64,000 nt of DNA from Flammulina velutipes. Lineage: Eukaryota; Basidiomycota; Agaricomycetes; Agaricales; Physalacriaceae. How positions within the stretch are numbered: position 1 is the first letter of the stretch; each line of letters begins with the position of its first letter. Below the pieces are notes generated by a model, which was not told the origin of the DNA, did no database searches, and worked only from the letters and a program-made list of their open reading frames with translations. The stretch lies in contig CM022372.1 of assembly GCA_011800155.1 (NCBI GenBank), forward strand, positions 496,001 through 560,000, written 5' to 3'. Below, piece after piece: positions 44,231 through 55,165 of the stretch. A program made the translations under genes and the position numbers.

Positions 44231-45140
44231 GATACGCGAAGAGAAGTTACAGATAGCCTAGACGGTGATTGTGAGCGAGATGGTCGAACGACAGAGCAAG
44301 TCGTTGCAGAATGTGGTTGCAACGACGGCGAGCGTTCCAACGCCTCTTCCCGGACCGGATGTTTGGGCTTGTTTGGAGCCGTTTGTAGCGCCATTGCGCC
44401 TCACAATTTGCACAAGTTCGTCTTGGGCCGTATGGTCCTTCAGGCTTCCAGCTTCAAGGTGTTTCCTTGAAGCAGCCACTTGGGATTATTCAGAATTTTA
44501 GAGAACTAAATGTACGCTAGCCGGAGATAACCCCATCACTGTTGTCATGCCGGTGGCGGGCGGGTTTCCTAATCAAGCGGGCGCACTCTCCGATCGGTGG
44601 TGATTGCCGTAAGCTGCTGTCCGTCTCTTTCCTGCTCTCATTCATAAAAAATCGTATCTGTTACAACCAATGTCATTGACTCGCAGACACCGGAAATCAG
44701 ACACCCCGTTATTAAGAAACCAACAACTGGATGACAGGGTACTACGCACGAGTACATATCCTAATCGCGCTACTCATCGTACCCAATCCTCTTGCTGACC
44801 GTCTTTCATGTGCGTCATTTGCATTATCGACTAATCCTCAGATCGTCTCATGCCTTTGACCATGCAGCTTTACTCATTGACCGCTTCCGTAAATACGAAA
44901 TAGCCTTATATGGTTATCAACCTCTCGCGCCATGACGCTTGACTAATATCGTGGAAGACCGCACTTCAAAACAGGTCAACATGTATTACTCAGTGTGCGC
45001 TCCTTATAAGGCTCTCGTTGTCTCGCGCCACGACGCTTGACCAATAACTTTTGTCGATCGTGGAGGACGACGCATCTAAAGAGGACAAGCTATCGATACT
45101 TAACTATGGGTGCCATCTCATCTCTGTCCCAAAAATACTT
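44231..45140. promoter_or_regulatory. Intergenic with tandem duplication and two CArG boxes
   Basis: Promoter of Cdc42 on the left. On the right an imperfect tandem duplication of about 98 bases: unit 1 runs from about 44904, unit 2 from about 45002. Each unit starts with a perfect CC(A/T)6GG CArG box (CCTTATATGG at 44904-44913, CCTTATAAGG at 45002-45011) and carries TCTCGCGCCAYGACGCTTGA. This is upstream of the Zn2Cys6 gene. Confidence 0.6.
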
Positions 45141-47141
45141 ATGGCTAGACCTAGTTCCTCAACCAGTAATGGCCTCTCGAGGGGACAGGCGTGCATTCAC
45201 TGCCGTCGTCGAAAGATGGTAGATCCTCATGTGTTACAACTTGGTCCCATCTAAATATCCTCCCCAGAAATGTGATGGCATCCGCCCAATATGCGGGCAA
45301 TGCACTAGAACTAATCGGCCGGACGACTGCGAGTATACCAATGGCCAAGGCCGTTCAAAGGTCGAAATTCTTGAAGAAAACATTGCGCGGATTGAGGCGC
45401 GGATCTTCGAATTAGAGCACCCTGATGTCGTCTTCGGAGAACCTGTGCATCTCTACTATCCATACACGCAACCAGAATCAGGCAAGTACATTCGTAAGAT
45501 AAGTTAATCTCACTCATCGACGTTCAGGTCCTTCAAGTCTCACTGCTTCACATGATCAAGAAATGCATTGGTGGTCTACTTCGGAACCTCCGCAAGATAC
45601 ACGAGAGTCTTTGTAGGCGTATTTTCTACTTCCAGGCAGCACTTGGTTCTAATATCGACATAGAATCGATCGCGTTCTGGACTACGCTTCAGACGTGAAT
45701 TTCTTTCTAAATCCGACGCGTTTCCGAGTGGCAGCTTTAAGTGAGCAAGCACTTGGCGACCCCGCTCGTCCGATGGAAGCTCTCATGTCCGCCGTCTACC
45801 TATGGGGTGTCCACTTATCCGGAAACGAAGCCTTACTCGCCCACCACGACGCATTTCTCTCTCGTGCCGTATCACAGATGGCTACATCTCTTTCCGGGAC
45901 TCATCCCCGAAAGGTCATCCAGACTATCCAAGCAGAATATCTCCTAGCGACGTATTTCTTCATGTCCGGCCGCTTTTTGGAAGGGAAGTATCATCTTTCC
46001 GCGGCGATTTCCATTGGCGTCGCTGCTGGCTTCAGACACCTGCGATCAAGCACCGATTCCGAGTTGGCGTTATGTTCGCCTGCCGACGATCCCGTCACTG
46101 AAGGAGAGTATGTGGACTGCTGCTGGACGGGGCTTTTCATGGACAAGACGTCTGCGGTGGCGCTCGGGTCGGAGCCTAACGTCGCGTGTGCCTCATCGGC
46201 GCTACGCCGTTCTCTCGATACGCCATGGCCTCTGGAGATCGAAGATTATGAACACGTGAATAAGTCGTATTTTCCGGAGCAATTCGAGACTGACCAGTTG
46301 TCTTTAGGGTGGATATCCGTCTGACGCAACGGGCAGTAGCACTATTCAGACCTTTCTTCGAGGAGAAGCTGCGACCTGCGGGAACGAATTCTCGCGCAAA
46401 GCATTGTACTGTAAAGCTGCTATCCTTTGGCACCTCGCTTACGACTTGGTCGGGTCCTGGAACATCAGTAAGCCTCTAACATCGTCATAGAAGTCATTTA
46501 ATATGGATTCAGACATGACCAGAGAACAATCTGAACGATTTCAGGGCAGGCTAAACGCGATTGACGGTCTACTAGAGACGTTGAAAGGGCACTTGAAGCC
46601 ACTATCGCAAGCGACGAATGACACGCCAGCTAATTGGCGGCTGCTCCTTGTTACACATAATATCGTGTGTGCTGGCATCCTACAATTGCACGGCATGTTC
46701 GCGTCTTCCAACGCATCATCGAATCGCAAAGTCATAGCCACAGCGAGAAGTATCTACGAAATGGCCACTGATATGGATGGCCGCTTGGGAAATGCGGTTT
46801 CGTACATCAACCCGGTCATGGGAGTAAGCAATACTTCCCTGGGCTTATGATACAAGAGCTGATCAAATTTGACTTGTAGACTGTCTGGGTATTGGCTAGT
46901 CAGTTTGTCCTGGACGAACTCCAGTCGATGAAGCTGCAGCGAAGGGAAATAGGACAGCCCAGTGCCGAAGAAATCGAACTACGGACTTTGATAGACAATG
47001 GTCTTCGGGCGATGAAGCCACTTTCTCGGCACTGTGCTTTGATCAGTGAGTTTAAGATTTCTTTTGTGATCCTCATGCATTCTTATGAACGGCAAAGAGT
47101 ACCAGCTACACCAGATCCAAGAGGCTGTTCAAGCATGTTGA
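45141..47141 (+). CDS. Zn2Cys6 fungal transcription factor
   Basis: Eight exons (45141-45218, 45268-45481, 45528-45612, 45664-46255, 46308-46467, 46513-46823, 46880-47045, 47098-47141), 549 residues. N-terminal binuclear zinc cluster GQACIHCRRRKMKCDGIRPI then CGQCTRTNRPDDC, with all six cysteines, followed by a short coiled coil (KVEILEENIARIEARI). The middle is the fungal-specific regulatory region (DYASDVNFFLNPTRF, LMSAVYLWGVHLSG, SGRFLEGKYHLSAAISIGVA). Intron 2 begins with GC (45482-45527). The apparent frameshift near 46300 is explained by an ordinary 52-base intron ending TTGTCTTTAG. The regulated pathway is unknown. Confidence 0.9.
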
Positions 47142-48316
47142 TAGTTAATAGATTTAATATGTTCTTGCTGGCGTTGTATGTAAGGAGAGTATACATTCTA
47201 CAAGTGATTTTCGTGACCTCAAAGCACTGTAAGTAGAATCAAGTACCCTACTCAGTGGGTCACCCCGGTCACCCAGGCTGCTGTACTACTTAAGGTGACC
47301 GTGAGAAAATGATCAATCTCGACGCGAACCATCATGTCGTCTTCGTTGACATTGTCCACCGTACCTGGCCCTAACGTTAGTATTGCTATGTATCAACTCT
47401 CTGCTTAAGGTGCTGACAGATAGGTATCATAGGATTGGACACCTTCTACTTAGTTACTTCCTTCCGATCAACGCTCTCGGAACTTATAACTGAAGGAAGA
47501 GACCTCGTAGTATATAGGCCGCGAACGATGTTGTATACTGTCTATATAACAGCTGGGCGCTAAGCTTCCGGTATGATTATCTCCGTGTATTCACCCAGAT
47601 TCACCCTTGCACTTCCAGTCATTTACTTGTGTTGACCCTTCATTAGGCCGCCTCGCCTTTCCTCCAATCCATTCGTCATCGACATCCTTGGCATGGAAAG
47701 GTCAAGAACATTACGATACCACCGCGATCATCACACTGCGTGTCAACGCCGACACATCCTACAAATATACCCCATGGGGCCCCAGATTCCGAGTCATTGG
47801 TCATCCTTCATTCTTAAACTTCTGAGCTTTATCTCGTCCAGTGCCTTGATCAGGATTACGGTACGTACGTGGCGTGCCTCAAAGCAAACACCCGTTTTGT
47901 CTGAACTGCTTTGTCGTGTAGGGCACTTCCGGCTCCCCGCTGTCAACCTCTTTGAGGATCACAGGATTGTTACTGCGCTGTGATACTCAGCCCAAGCTAT
48001 CTCGAAGCCTTACCACTAGTCTGACTCTATACCTACCACCGTCGCCAAAAATACATCTATCGGGAGATGCCATCATACCTACCTCCACAAGGGCATGTTC
48101 CTACGAGGAAGGCCTATACAGCGCACTAGTATCAAAGTTCAAACTCATCTATACGCCCATACGGCAATAGCCCATATCCAAACCGGTGTCCCCATGACTT
48201 TCCCCACATCAGCAGACCCAGGATGTGTACGATCGTGCATATGCTCTCCTCTCCCTCATGTTCTATAAAAGACGGCGATTCATGATAGTAGAGGTTCAGT
48301 GCCTCAAGTTTTTACC
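47142..48316. other. Intergenic, nothing convincing
   Basis: 1.2 kb between the transcription factor and the aquaporin. A GGTCACCCCGGTCACCC word at about 47259-47275 with GGTGACC at about 47296-47302 forms a small repeat cluster. A short frame at 47607-47825 is not convincing. Confidence 0.35.
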
Positions 48317-49831
48317 ATGATTCAGGCAACAGGCTCCTCTGACCCCGCAGTTCTTCACTTGTGCGATGTCGCTCCCCGCAGCCCGTTCTTCACGCGCTGG
48401 GAGCGCCATCGTCGTACGAAGGTTCATTGGTTCGCTGAATGCTTCGCGGAATTTGTGAGTGGAGGTACAACGTGTTGTGGTTGACGACGGCCTCATTATT
48501 CTGATAGTTGGGCGTCTTCCTCTACTGCTACGCGGGTACTGTGCATTCTCATGCAACGTCGCCTCACGAGCTGACACCCTGCAGGCCTCGGATCCACCGC
48601 AGGATGGGTTATTGGGAACACCATTAACCAAGTTGGCGTGTCGTGTACGTCAATCTTTGTCCAGATGATTATGTATACTCATCATTACTAGCAATCCTAC
48701 AAATCGGTATCGCCTATGCGACTGGGATCATCTTCGCCATAGCCATCTGTGGCTCGACGTCTGGCGGTCATTTCAACCCCGGTATCACTGTTGCTCTTGT
48801 CTTATTCAAGGGATTCCCCGCATTCAAGGGCGCTAGGTATGTTCGCTTTTACAATTAACGCCATCTCGTCAAGATCTCATTCCCGTTGAAGGTACATCGT
48901 CGCCCAGATCTTCGGCGGCTACATCGCCTGTCTATTGGTCTACTGCCAGTACAAGCATCTATTGGACCAGGTCGACCTCGCCATGGCCGCTGCAGGAGTC
49001 CTCGAACACACAAAGTACACCCCCAATGGCACTGCAGGAATTTTCGGACTTTATGTCATGGAAGGCGCCCATCTCGGTCAGGTGTTCTTGAACGAGTTCG
49101 TGACGGTGAGTAGAGATCGTTCCATCTTTTGAAATCTTTTCTGATTCGCCTGCGTGTACTAGGATGTCATGTTGACTCTAGTCATCTGGGGATCTATTGA
49201 CCCGACGAACATCTTGATACCGCCTCAAGCTGCTCCATTCGTCATTGCTCTCGGATAGTAAGATCCATTCTTCATAATTGAGTTGGTGGTTCTCATCATC
49301 TATGTTAGCGCTTGCGCCGTATGGGGTTTCTCAGTTCCTGGACGTAAGTATCCTTTGAGCTCTTAGTGTTATCCCGTCTCTCTAACGCCACTTGCAAATA
49401 GTCGCGACAAACGCCGCACGCGATTTGGGTGGACGGTTCGCAGCTCTTACCCTCTATGGGCGCGAAGGTCAGTCCAACTGATTTTTTCTAGTTCCTTTGC
49501 ATGACTGATTTATTGCTCCCTTACAGCTTCTGGCGGGCGCTACGCAGCCATCGCGGCTTTGACAAACATACCGGCCATCCTATTTGGCGTCACGCTCTAC
49601 GAATTCTTCCTGGCTGACTCTCATCGTGGTGCGTCTTCAAGCGCGTTGCATTTCGATATTATGACACTGATGCTACTGGTAGTGATCCCGAACGCGTCCC
49701 GCGAATATATCATGGCGCACAAGAATCATGGGTGTCTCCATGACCACACTCCTGGTACCCTACCGCAACATTACAATGGTTCTTCGACGTCGGAAGATAA
49801 GCAGAGCATCAAGATGATAGAAACGGCCTGA
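48317..49831 (+). CDS. Aquaporin / aquaglyceroporin (MIP family)
   Basis: Ten exons (48317-48454, 48508-48535, 48585-48644, 48692-48836, 48892-49105, 49163-49257, 49309-49343, 49402-49467, 49527-49628, 49683-49831), 343 residues. Six membrane helices (for example LGVFLYCYAGLGSTAG, ILQIGIAYATGIIFAIAICG, DVMLTLVIWGSID, AIAALTNIPAILFGVTLYEF). The two pore half-helices carry SGGHFNPGIT (NPG instead of NPA) and LATNAARDLGGR (NAA instead of NPA, then the usual Arg-Asp). Such changed motifs are known in basidiomycete MIPs. The cytosolic ends are long. Water, glycerol or another small solute are all possible; the pore cannot be judged from sequence alone. It lies tail to tail with the E2 gene. Confidence 0.9.
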
Positions 49832-49993
49832 GGAGGCAGACTCGCTTTTAATGGGTCTTTTGGGGTTGCATGGGAATTGTATATGTTAGTAAAGAGATAC
49901 GAATGACGACGATGAACGTTTCTAGTCATCACGCAAGCAGAAACAGAAAGCAATACATTCGATAAGCGCCTAATTTCTACATTAGGCAGAAGG

Positions 49994-50865
49994 CTACTTC
50001 AACAGTTCTTCTACTATCCGGTCCTCCGAAATCTGCGATACGTTCTTCCCTCGGTAGTTGAGCCTTCTGAGGACGTCAATCTATGTGGAGAATAGTGATG
50101 AAGAGGGAGATTGAGAATATCCGATACGATAAGGATGTGGCACACGAGTGGCGGAAGCGGTGCGATGAAAGGAGGGTGATGAGAAGAAGAAGAAAACACA
50201 AGAGACAATCAGCAATCGGCTTGTACTGTGGCGATCCAAAAGAACCACATACCACTTTATCTCTGGAAAAACCAAGCGCCTGGAACTGATCAACATGCGC
50301 CTTCTCCAAGCCAGCCATAGCCACCTCGTCGGTCGTCGGCTCCTTAGTGACCGCTGCCCCACCAGCATACGCCCTCGTCCAATACCTCGCCGTCTCCTCA
50401 AAACCAGCCTTGCTCGTCACGTAGTGTTTCGCCACCTCCGCGTCCTGTGGATCGGCGGGCTCCGGACTGCAAAGCAGACTTTGCAGCGATATGAGAGTGC
50501 TCTTGAGCGTCAAGACAGGACTCCACGCGTCCTTTAATATGTCCAGGCAGATGGCGCCGGAGGCGGAGGAGATGTTGGGATGGTAGACTTTGGTGATGAA
50601 TTTCATCTTGACTGGCGTGAAAGGGTACGAGTCTGGGATTACGATGTCGACTTCAAAGTGTCCTCCTTGGTAGGGAGTGCCCTCTGGGCCAGGAAAGGCG
50701 CCAAGAAGGTGGAATGGCGAGTCGTCGATGAGTGAGATATTGATGCTAGACGTCTTGTCGGCTTTGCAGTCTGCAGAAAGGCATAAAGACGGCTTGCTTG
50801 GATGAGATAGATGGTATTGACTGACCAGCAATCTCCTTGTTAACTCGTCGCAGTCGTGCGTCCAT
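49994..50865 (-). CDS. UBC1: Ubiquitin-conjugating enzyme E2 with UBA domain (Ubc1/UBE2K type)
   Basis: Class II E2 that elongates Lys48-linked ubiquitin chains. Three exons on the minus strand (50865-50826, 50770-50253, 50080-49994), 214 residues, close to yeast Ubc1 (215). The start MDARLRRVNKEIADCKAD is typical. The UBC fold shows LLGAFPGPEGTPYQGG, PVKMKFITKVYHPNI, and the active-site cysteine in GAICLDILKDAWSP. The last exon makes the UBA end (FQALGFSRDKV then IDVLRRLNYRGK), the feature that separates this type from other E2s. Its last intron is 172 bases, longer than usual here. Confidence 0.95.
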
Positions 50866-51129
50866 CGATGCGATGTTAGATTGAAGTGGTGAGAGTGAAA
50901 GATGTGAAGGCCACGCGGCATCGGTCCGATGAAGTGATCGAGTGGCATCATTTCTAGTGGCGGTCTACTGGAAATGGTAACGGTACACTATCGAATATAA
51001 AACGTCGATCGAGCGGTACGGGGGTCCTCTTCCCTCTCACCATCGAAAGTTTCAGGCCTCCATAGACAATCATCTGTCTTTGCTGCTGCTTGTGTACGTC
51101 CAACAGATTCACCCCGGTAAATATTGACA

Positions 51130-52020
51130 ACTGAAACCCTACCAGCATTACTCGTCGCAGGCTACTTTGCACGGACGCGTAGCGGTGGGACATATCGAGT
51201 CTGCTATCGTGAAGAACACCGTCGTTAAGTACACGGTGAAGGCTGCTTCGGATGTCGTTCGTTGTAACATGGAGGTGTTTGCAGCACTCGTGAGCGTCCC
51301 TTTTATTCCTCGTAGAGGCTGGTTAACGAGACTAGTAGTAGTACTGGTAGCACCCAGGTGCTCACATGCCACCCTCGCACTTATAACACTGCAACGATGC
51401 AACCGTACCATTTTCCTGGTGTCTAACGATCTCTCCCTCAAACACGCGCCTGACCTCCGCAAGCTCGTTGGTATCCTCATCGGATTTTACCTCCTCGATT
51501 ATGGAAACTCAACTGCCGTCGATCAGCGCCAACGTTTCCTCACCGAATATCGCCAAACCGAATGCCTTGGAAAGTTTTCAATGTCGGCAACACCTTTACC
51601 TCTGAGGGCGCGACAACCATATCACGATTCACCTGGGTCGCGAGATATTCTGAAGTCATTGGCCGCTCCACGACGACTTTGCACACATCGTCTACATAAT
51701 GGTCTGGGTGGCAACCTGTTGTGACAAAGCGACCGAGATGGGCGAGTGGAAAGGAGAGGAACGGTACTGGCGGTTGGATCACGTCTGTGAAACCCTACGC
51801 GGAGACCAAGATCCTTAGAAGGGTCGTATTCGTTGCATCACCGCCTACGAGGTCCTTTATCCTTTGGAGACTCTGACGAACGTCCCCGACGTTTCTCATT
51901 GATGTGAGCACTTTATTCTTCGTGAAATACGCCTCCGTTGACTTTCTTTATTCTACTTAGGTCACAGATGACTCTGTGGTCATCCCAGGATCCTGTGGAA
52001 GAAGTGGACAAAGAAGAGAG
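51130..52020 (+). pseudogene. Dead FunK1-type protein kinase fragment
   Basis: Remnant of the fungal-type kinase family that is intact at 57964-60569. Recognisable pieces, in changing frames: RVAVGHIESAIV with KYTVKAA...VVRC, FLVSNDLSLKHAPDLRKLVG, AVDQRQRFLTEYRQTE (51514-51563), then in other frames IHLGREI, VIGRSTTTLHTSST, PYAETKI and finally DNA matching the intact HKWLYDQPRILH region (about 51961-51998), where the HRD is gone. At least three frameshifts and several stops break it. The original kinase presumably acted as in the intact copy. It is on the opposite strand to the intact gene and lacks its first and last parts. Confidence 0.8.
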
Positions 52021-52320
52021 GGATGCGCACTCTCTACAAGGACATTCTCAATCATCTGCTCAAGTCTCATGATGTCTATCCTCAGTACGACGGTGTAATG
52101 GTCGTCAAACATGTCGGGCTTCATGTAGATCTCTGTCGATCGGACCGGTACGATGGGCACGTCAATCTGTCGTAACCTCGCGCGTCTCTACCAGACCTTC
52201 TACTGCGAATATACCCCGAAACCCGGTGATCGGGTAGTGTGGGCTGGTAACAGTTGCCTTGCTCATACATAAAGTGGTTCTCGTTGAACATCTTCTCCCA
52301 GCTTTCCTCCACCAGACTCG
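52021..52320. other. Upstream region of the PEBP gene
   Basis: 300 bases after the kinase remnant. No gene; contains the promoter of the PEBP gene. Confidence 0.3.
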
Positions 52321-53081
52321 ATGCTTTCGCAATCCCTTGTCGCATTTGCCTTGGTTGCGATTTCAGCTCATGCCTACGATCTCTCCCTGGTCAAGCAAGC
52401 TTTCGACGATGCTAATGTGAGCAAGAAGTCTTCCTCGATAACATCTCTGACGCCATTTGCAGTTACCCGAAACTTTGAGCCTCTCTTTTGACCCCACTTT
52501 GCTTCTCGATGTGGAATTACCCCAGGCAGATGGCACAGTCGTTCGCTTCGAAGTCGGTGAACAACTTGTTCGCAACTGTAGGTGTATTTCAACGTGGTTC
52601 CAGCGTGATGTTGATCGTGCTTTGCAGTGACTGTTGGCCCGCCCACATTCTTCCTCGAGGGCGACAACATTGGCGATGGACCGTTCGTCGTGGCTGCAGT
52701 CGATCCAGATGCTCCCACTCCTCAAGAACCCACCATCTCCCAAGTCCGTCATTTTCTGGGTGGCAACTTCGTACGGGACCCCGAGGTTGGCTCTCTCGTC
52801 AACACTACACCGGCCATCTCCAACTGGAGACAACCCAGTCCTCCTGCTGGGTCAGATGCACACCGGTCCGTCCGTCTCTTCTCTTCTTCGCCTGTTGTCT
52901 GACGTTAGGTAGTTATGTCGTTCTGGTTTATGAACAGCCTCCGGAGTTTAATGATCAGACGCTGGTCAACTCGACAACTCCGATTCTGCAGTTCAACATA
53001 TCGGCCTTTGGGGAAGCTGTTGGATTGGGAGATCCTGTAGCCGGGACATTCTTTCTCGTTGCACCTCAGACCGCCGCCTAA
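52321..53081 (+). CDS. Secreted PEBP-family protein (carboxypeptidase Y inhibitor type)
   Basis: Phosphatidylethanolamine-binding protein fold. Four exons (52321-52416, 52463-52577, 52628-52865, 52913-53081), 205 residues. Signal peptide MLSQSLVAFALVAISAHAY. Core motifs: GPFVVAAVDPDAPTPQE (DPDxP anion site), ISQVRHFLGGNF, YVVLVYEQPPEF and the closing beta-strand AGTFFLVAP. The third intron uses the second of two AGs (TTAGGTAG^T), since only this keeps HRYVVLVYEQ. Fungal secreted members include the vacuolar protease inhibitor Tfs1 relatives; here the role (lipid binding or protease inhibition) is open. Confidence 0.9.
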
Positions 53082-53459
53082 GAAGGGCGAGCGCTCCGAG
53101 GTCGGGCTTACTATGTCGTGTATGGTAAGGCTGCGGCCTTGCAATATCAATTATGAAATAAGCTTACCCTCTGATTGAGCGCAGGATGGCGTGTATCCGC
53201 GCTATTATCTTGCGAAGAGACTGCTAAGCGCTAAGCTTTCTGCGATCGCTGAATGAGGAAGAGATGACGCGATTGCAAATTCGGACTTGGCATGGATAGC
53301 ATAAATCGGCGTTTATCACGGTCTATCCTCTTTGCTTCCCGCCATCACGGTCGCCTACCTCACCCTAGCCCAACGTGTTTATAACATGGCAGCTGCCGTT
53401 ATGCTGCTCTAAACCTTTTAGCATAAATAGCCTTCTCTCAAACATCCACCCCTATTAGC
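53082..53459. other. Intergenic, nothing seen
   Basis: 378 bases, promoter side of the kinase-like gene. No supported feature. Confidence 0.3.
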
Positions 53460-54829
53460 ATGCGTTCTCCCTCTGCAATGTCGCACATCTTCCTCGAAAA
53501 CGATCTCGTACTCTCGCCGACTACTTCAGATCACGACGATAGTGACAGCGACAGCGACGGTTATGGTTCGGATGGCACTATCGAGGACCCAGACTCGTAT
53601 CCGAGATGGGGGTTTGGCGTTCCGTTACAGAGAATGGTACGGGCTAGCAGTGAGGACGACGATGACGTGAGCTCGTTCTATCGGAGTACCTTCTCCTCGT
53701 GCGATTCCGAGTCGGATTCGTCTGTGTCCACCAGCTCATCGGTCGTGTGCGACATGTACGTCCTATCATTCTTGCTGTTAACTCCAAACTGATAACTCCA
53801 CAGCGACTATGAGACACTGGTAGACGATCTCCTGGCTAAAGATCCAAGTTTGTACCACTCCCACCGTCTCGTAAGTGTTATCACCCTCACGCTTACTCGT
53901 CCCTAACTGTAGCAGGTCATGGTAGAACCGTCCACGCCGACTTCCAATGATTCTTTCATGATTAAATGTCTCCCACGAACATCTCCGGAGCTCTTCCTTA
54001 TTCTTGAATTCAATCATCATGAGTATCGCGAAGACCCGTGGAATCCTATCCCGCAGCTCCTATGTGCTGTTGAACGAGGCGAGAAAGTTATTTTGTGTCT
54101 TCAGCGCCTGTTCCCGTTCGACAAACCGCCATTCGCATGCATCGCCAACTATATCGACTTTTTCAAGCAGCTTCTCGAGGTAATGGAAGAACTTGTTCAC
54201 TCATAGCCACCTCTAATTCTTTCAAAGGGCCTTTCTTTCTTGCACGAGCATGCGATCTCTCAGGTCTCTAGCCACAGTCCACTATCCTTCATGGTAGATA
54301 TTGGTGTTGGCACTCGTCATCCATCCATCGTCGACGATTTTGACCGAACGAGATTTCCGGTGAAATACTACTACACCAACCTATCCTCCGTCATGCGAGA
54401 TAGCGAGTCTCCTGCGTCATACGTCCAAGACGTCAAAGACTGCGGCCTTTTAATCGAGCGTATGCTCACCAATGTGCGCTCCCTTCCTCCTTTTATGTAT
54501 CCCATTCTCATCTCACTGGCATGCAGCTACCAAAAATCGGGCCCAAGCTCAAGTCATTGGTGCAAGCCATGGCTTCAGGAGGCTTTGGGGCGGAAGATGC
54601 ACGCAAGCTCTTCGAGGCCCTCTGCAAGTCGATCGAGTCGTCGGTGTTTGACATGCCAGTGCCTGTGCGGGATATAACCGGGAACGTGCAAGCTCCGTCT
54701 ATTAGGCGGTCGAGGTCTCACCCCGCCACGCCGATTATACTTTCAAAATCCACCTACGATGCAAGTACGGTGACGCTGGTGCCGCCTCCGATGGTTGCTC
54801 GTTCGCAGTCGAATCCTATTATATTCTGA
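53460..54829 (+). CDS. Protein-kinase-like protein lacking catalytic motifs
   Basis: Five exons (53460-53755, 53804-53870, 53916-54179, 54228-54473, 54527-54829), 391 residues. The N-terminus is acidic and serine-rich (SDHDDSDSDSDGYGSDG). The rest follows a small kinase fold: ELFLILEFNHHEYRED, a helix FFKQLLEGLSFLHEHAIS at the usual catalytic-loop approach, then SPLSFMVDIG where HRD...N and DFG should be, DRTRFPVKYYYTNLS, and a C-lobe with ALCKSIESS. Catalytic loop Asp, Asn and DFG are absent, so it is probably a pseudokinase (inference). Similar kinase-like proteins are numerous in mushrooms. Exon 3 may start 3 bases earlier (NAGNAG acceptor, adding one Gln). Confidence 0.7.
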
Positions 54830-55165
54830 GACGTATTAGACATTGGACACTTTATCTCCTTAACCAACTAGTCCCTTCATTGTTGTTGTATAAAATGTAA
54901 TACAAGATGCAGCGTGAGTTAATCTTGTTCGAGTGTCCGTACTTTAAGTAGCAATCGATAAACGGTAATGTACGCCTGCCGCCAATGCGCCGCCTGCACA
55001 AGCCTGCTTCTCCAACATGTGTCGCTCTATCATTGACCATTACCTATACCTCTCCTGCTCATTCCCCTGAACCTGTTCCCACAGTGCACTGAGCCGACGT
55101 TAATCAGGACCTTACTAGCATTTCTGGCCGCGGGGACGCGTCAGATACGCTATCTTGCCCCAGCA
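54830..55165. other. Intergenic, nothing seen
   Basis: 336 bases between the kinase-like gene and the M64 peptidase. No supported feature. Confidence 0.3.

Noticed and set aside
46256..46330. Apparent frameshift or early stop (GWISV then TGA) in the Zn2Cys6 gene
   Set aside because: A normal 52-base intron (GTGAATAAG...TTGTCTTTAG, 46256-46307) removes it and restores the conserved frame.
47607..47825. 72-codon frame between the Zn2Cys6 and aquaporin genes
   Set aside because: No domain, no good start context, no adjoining exons.
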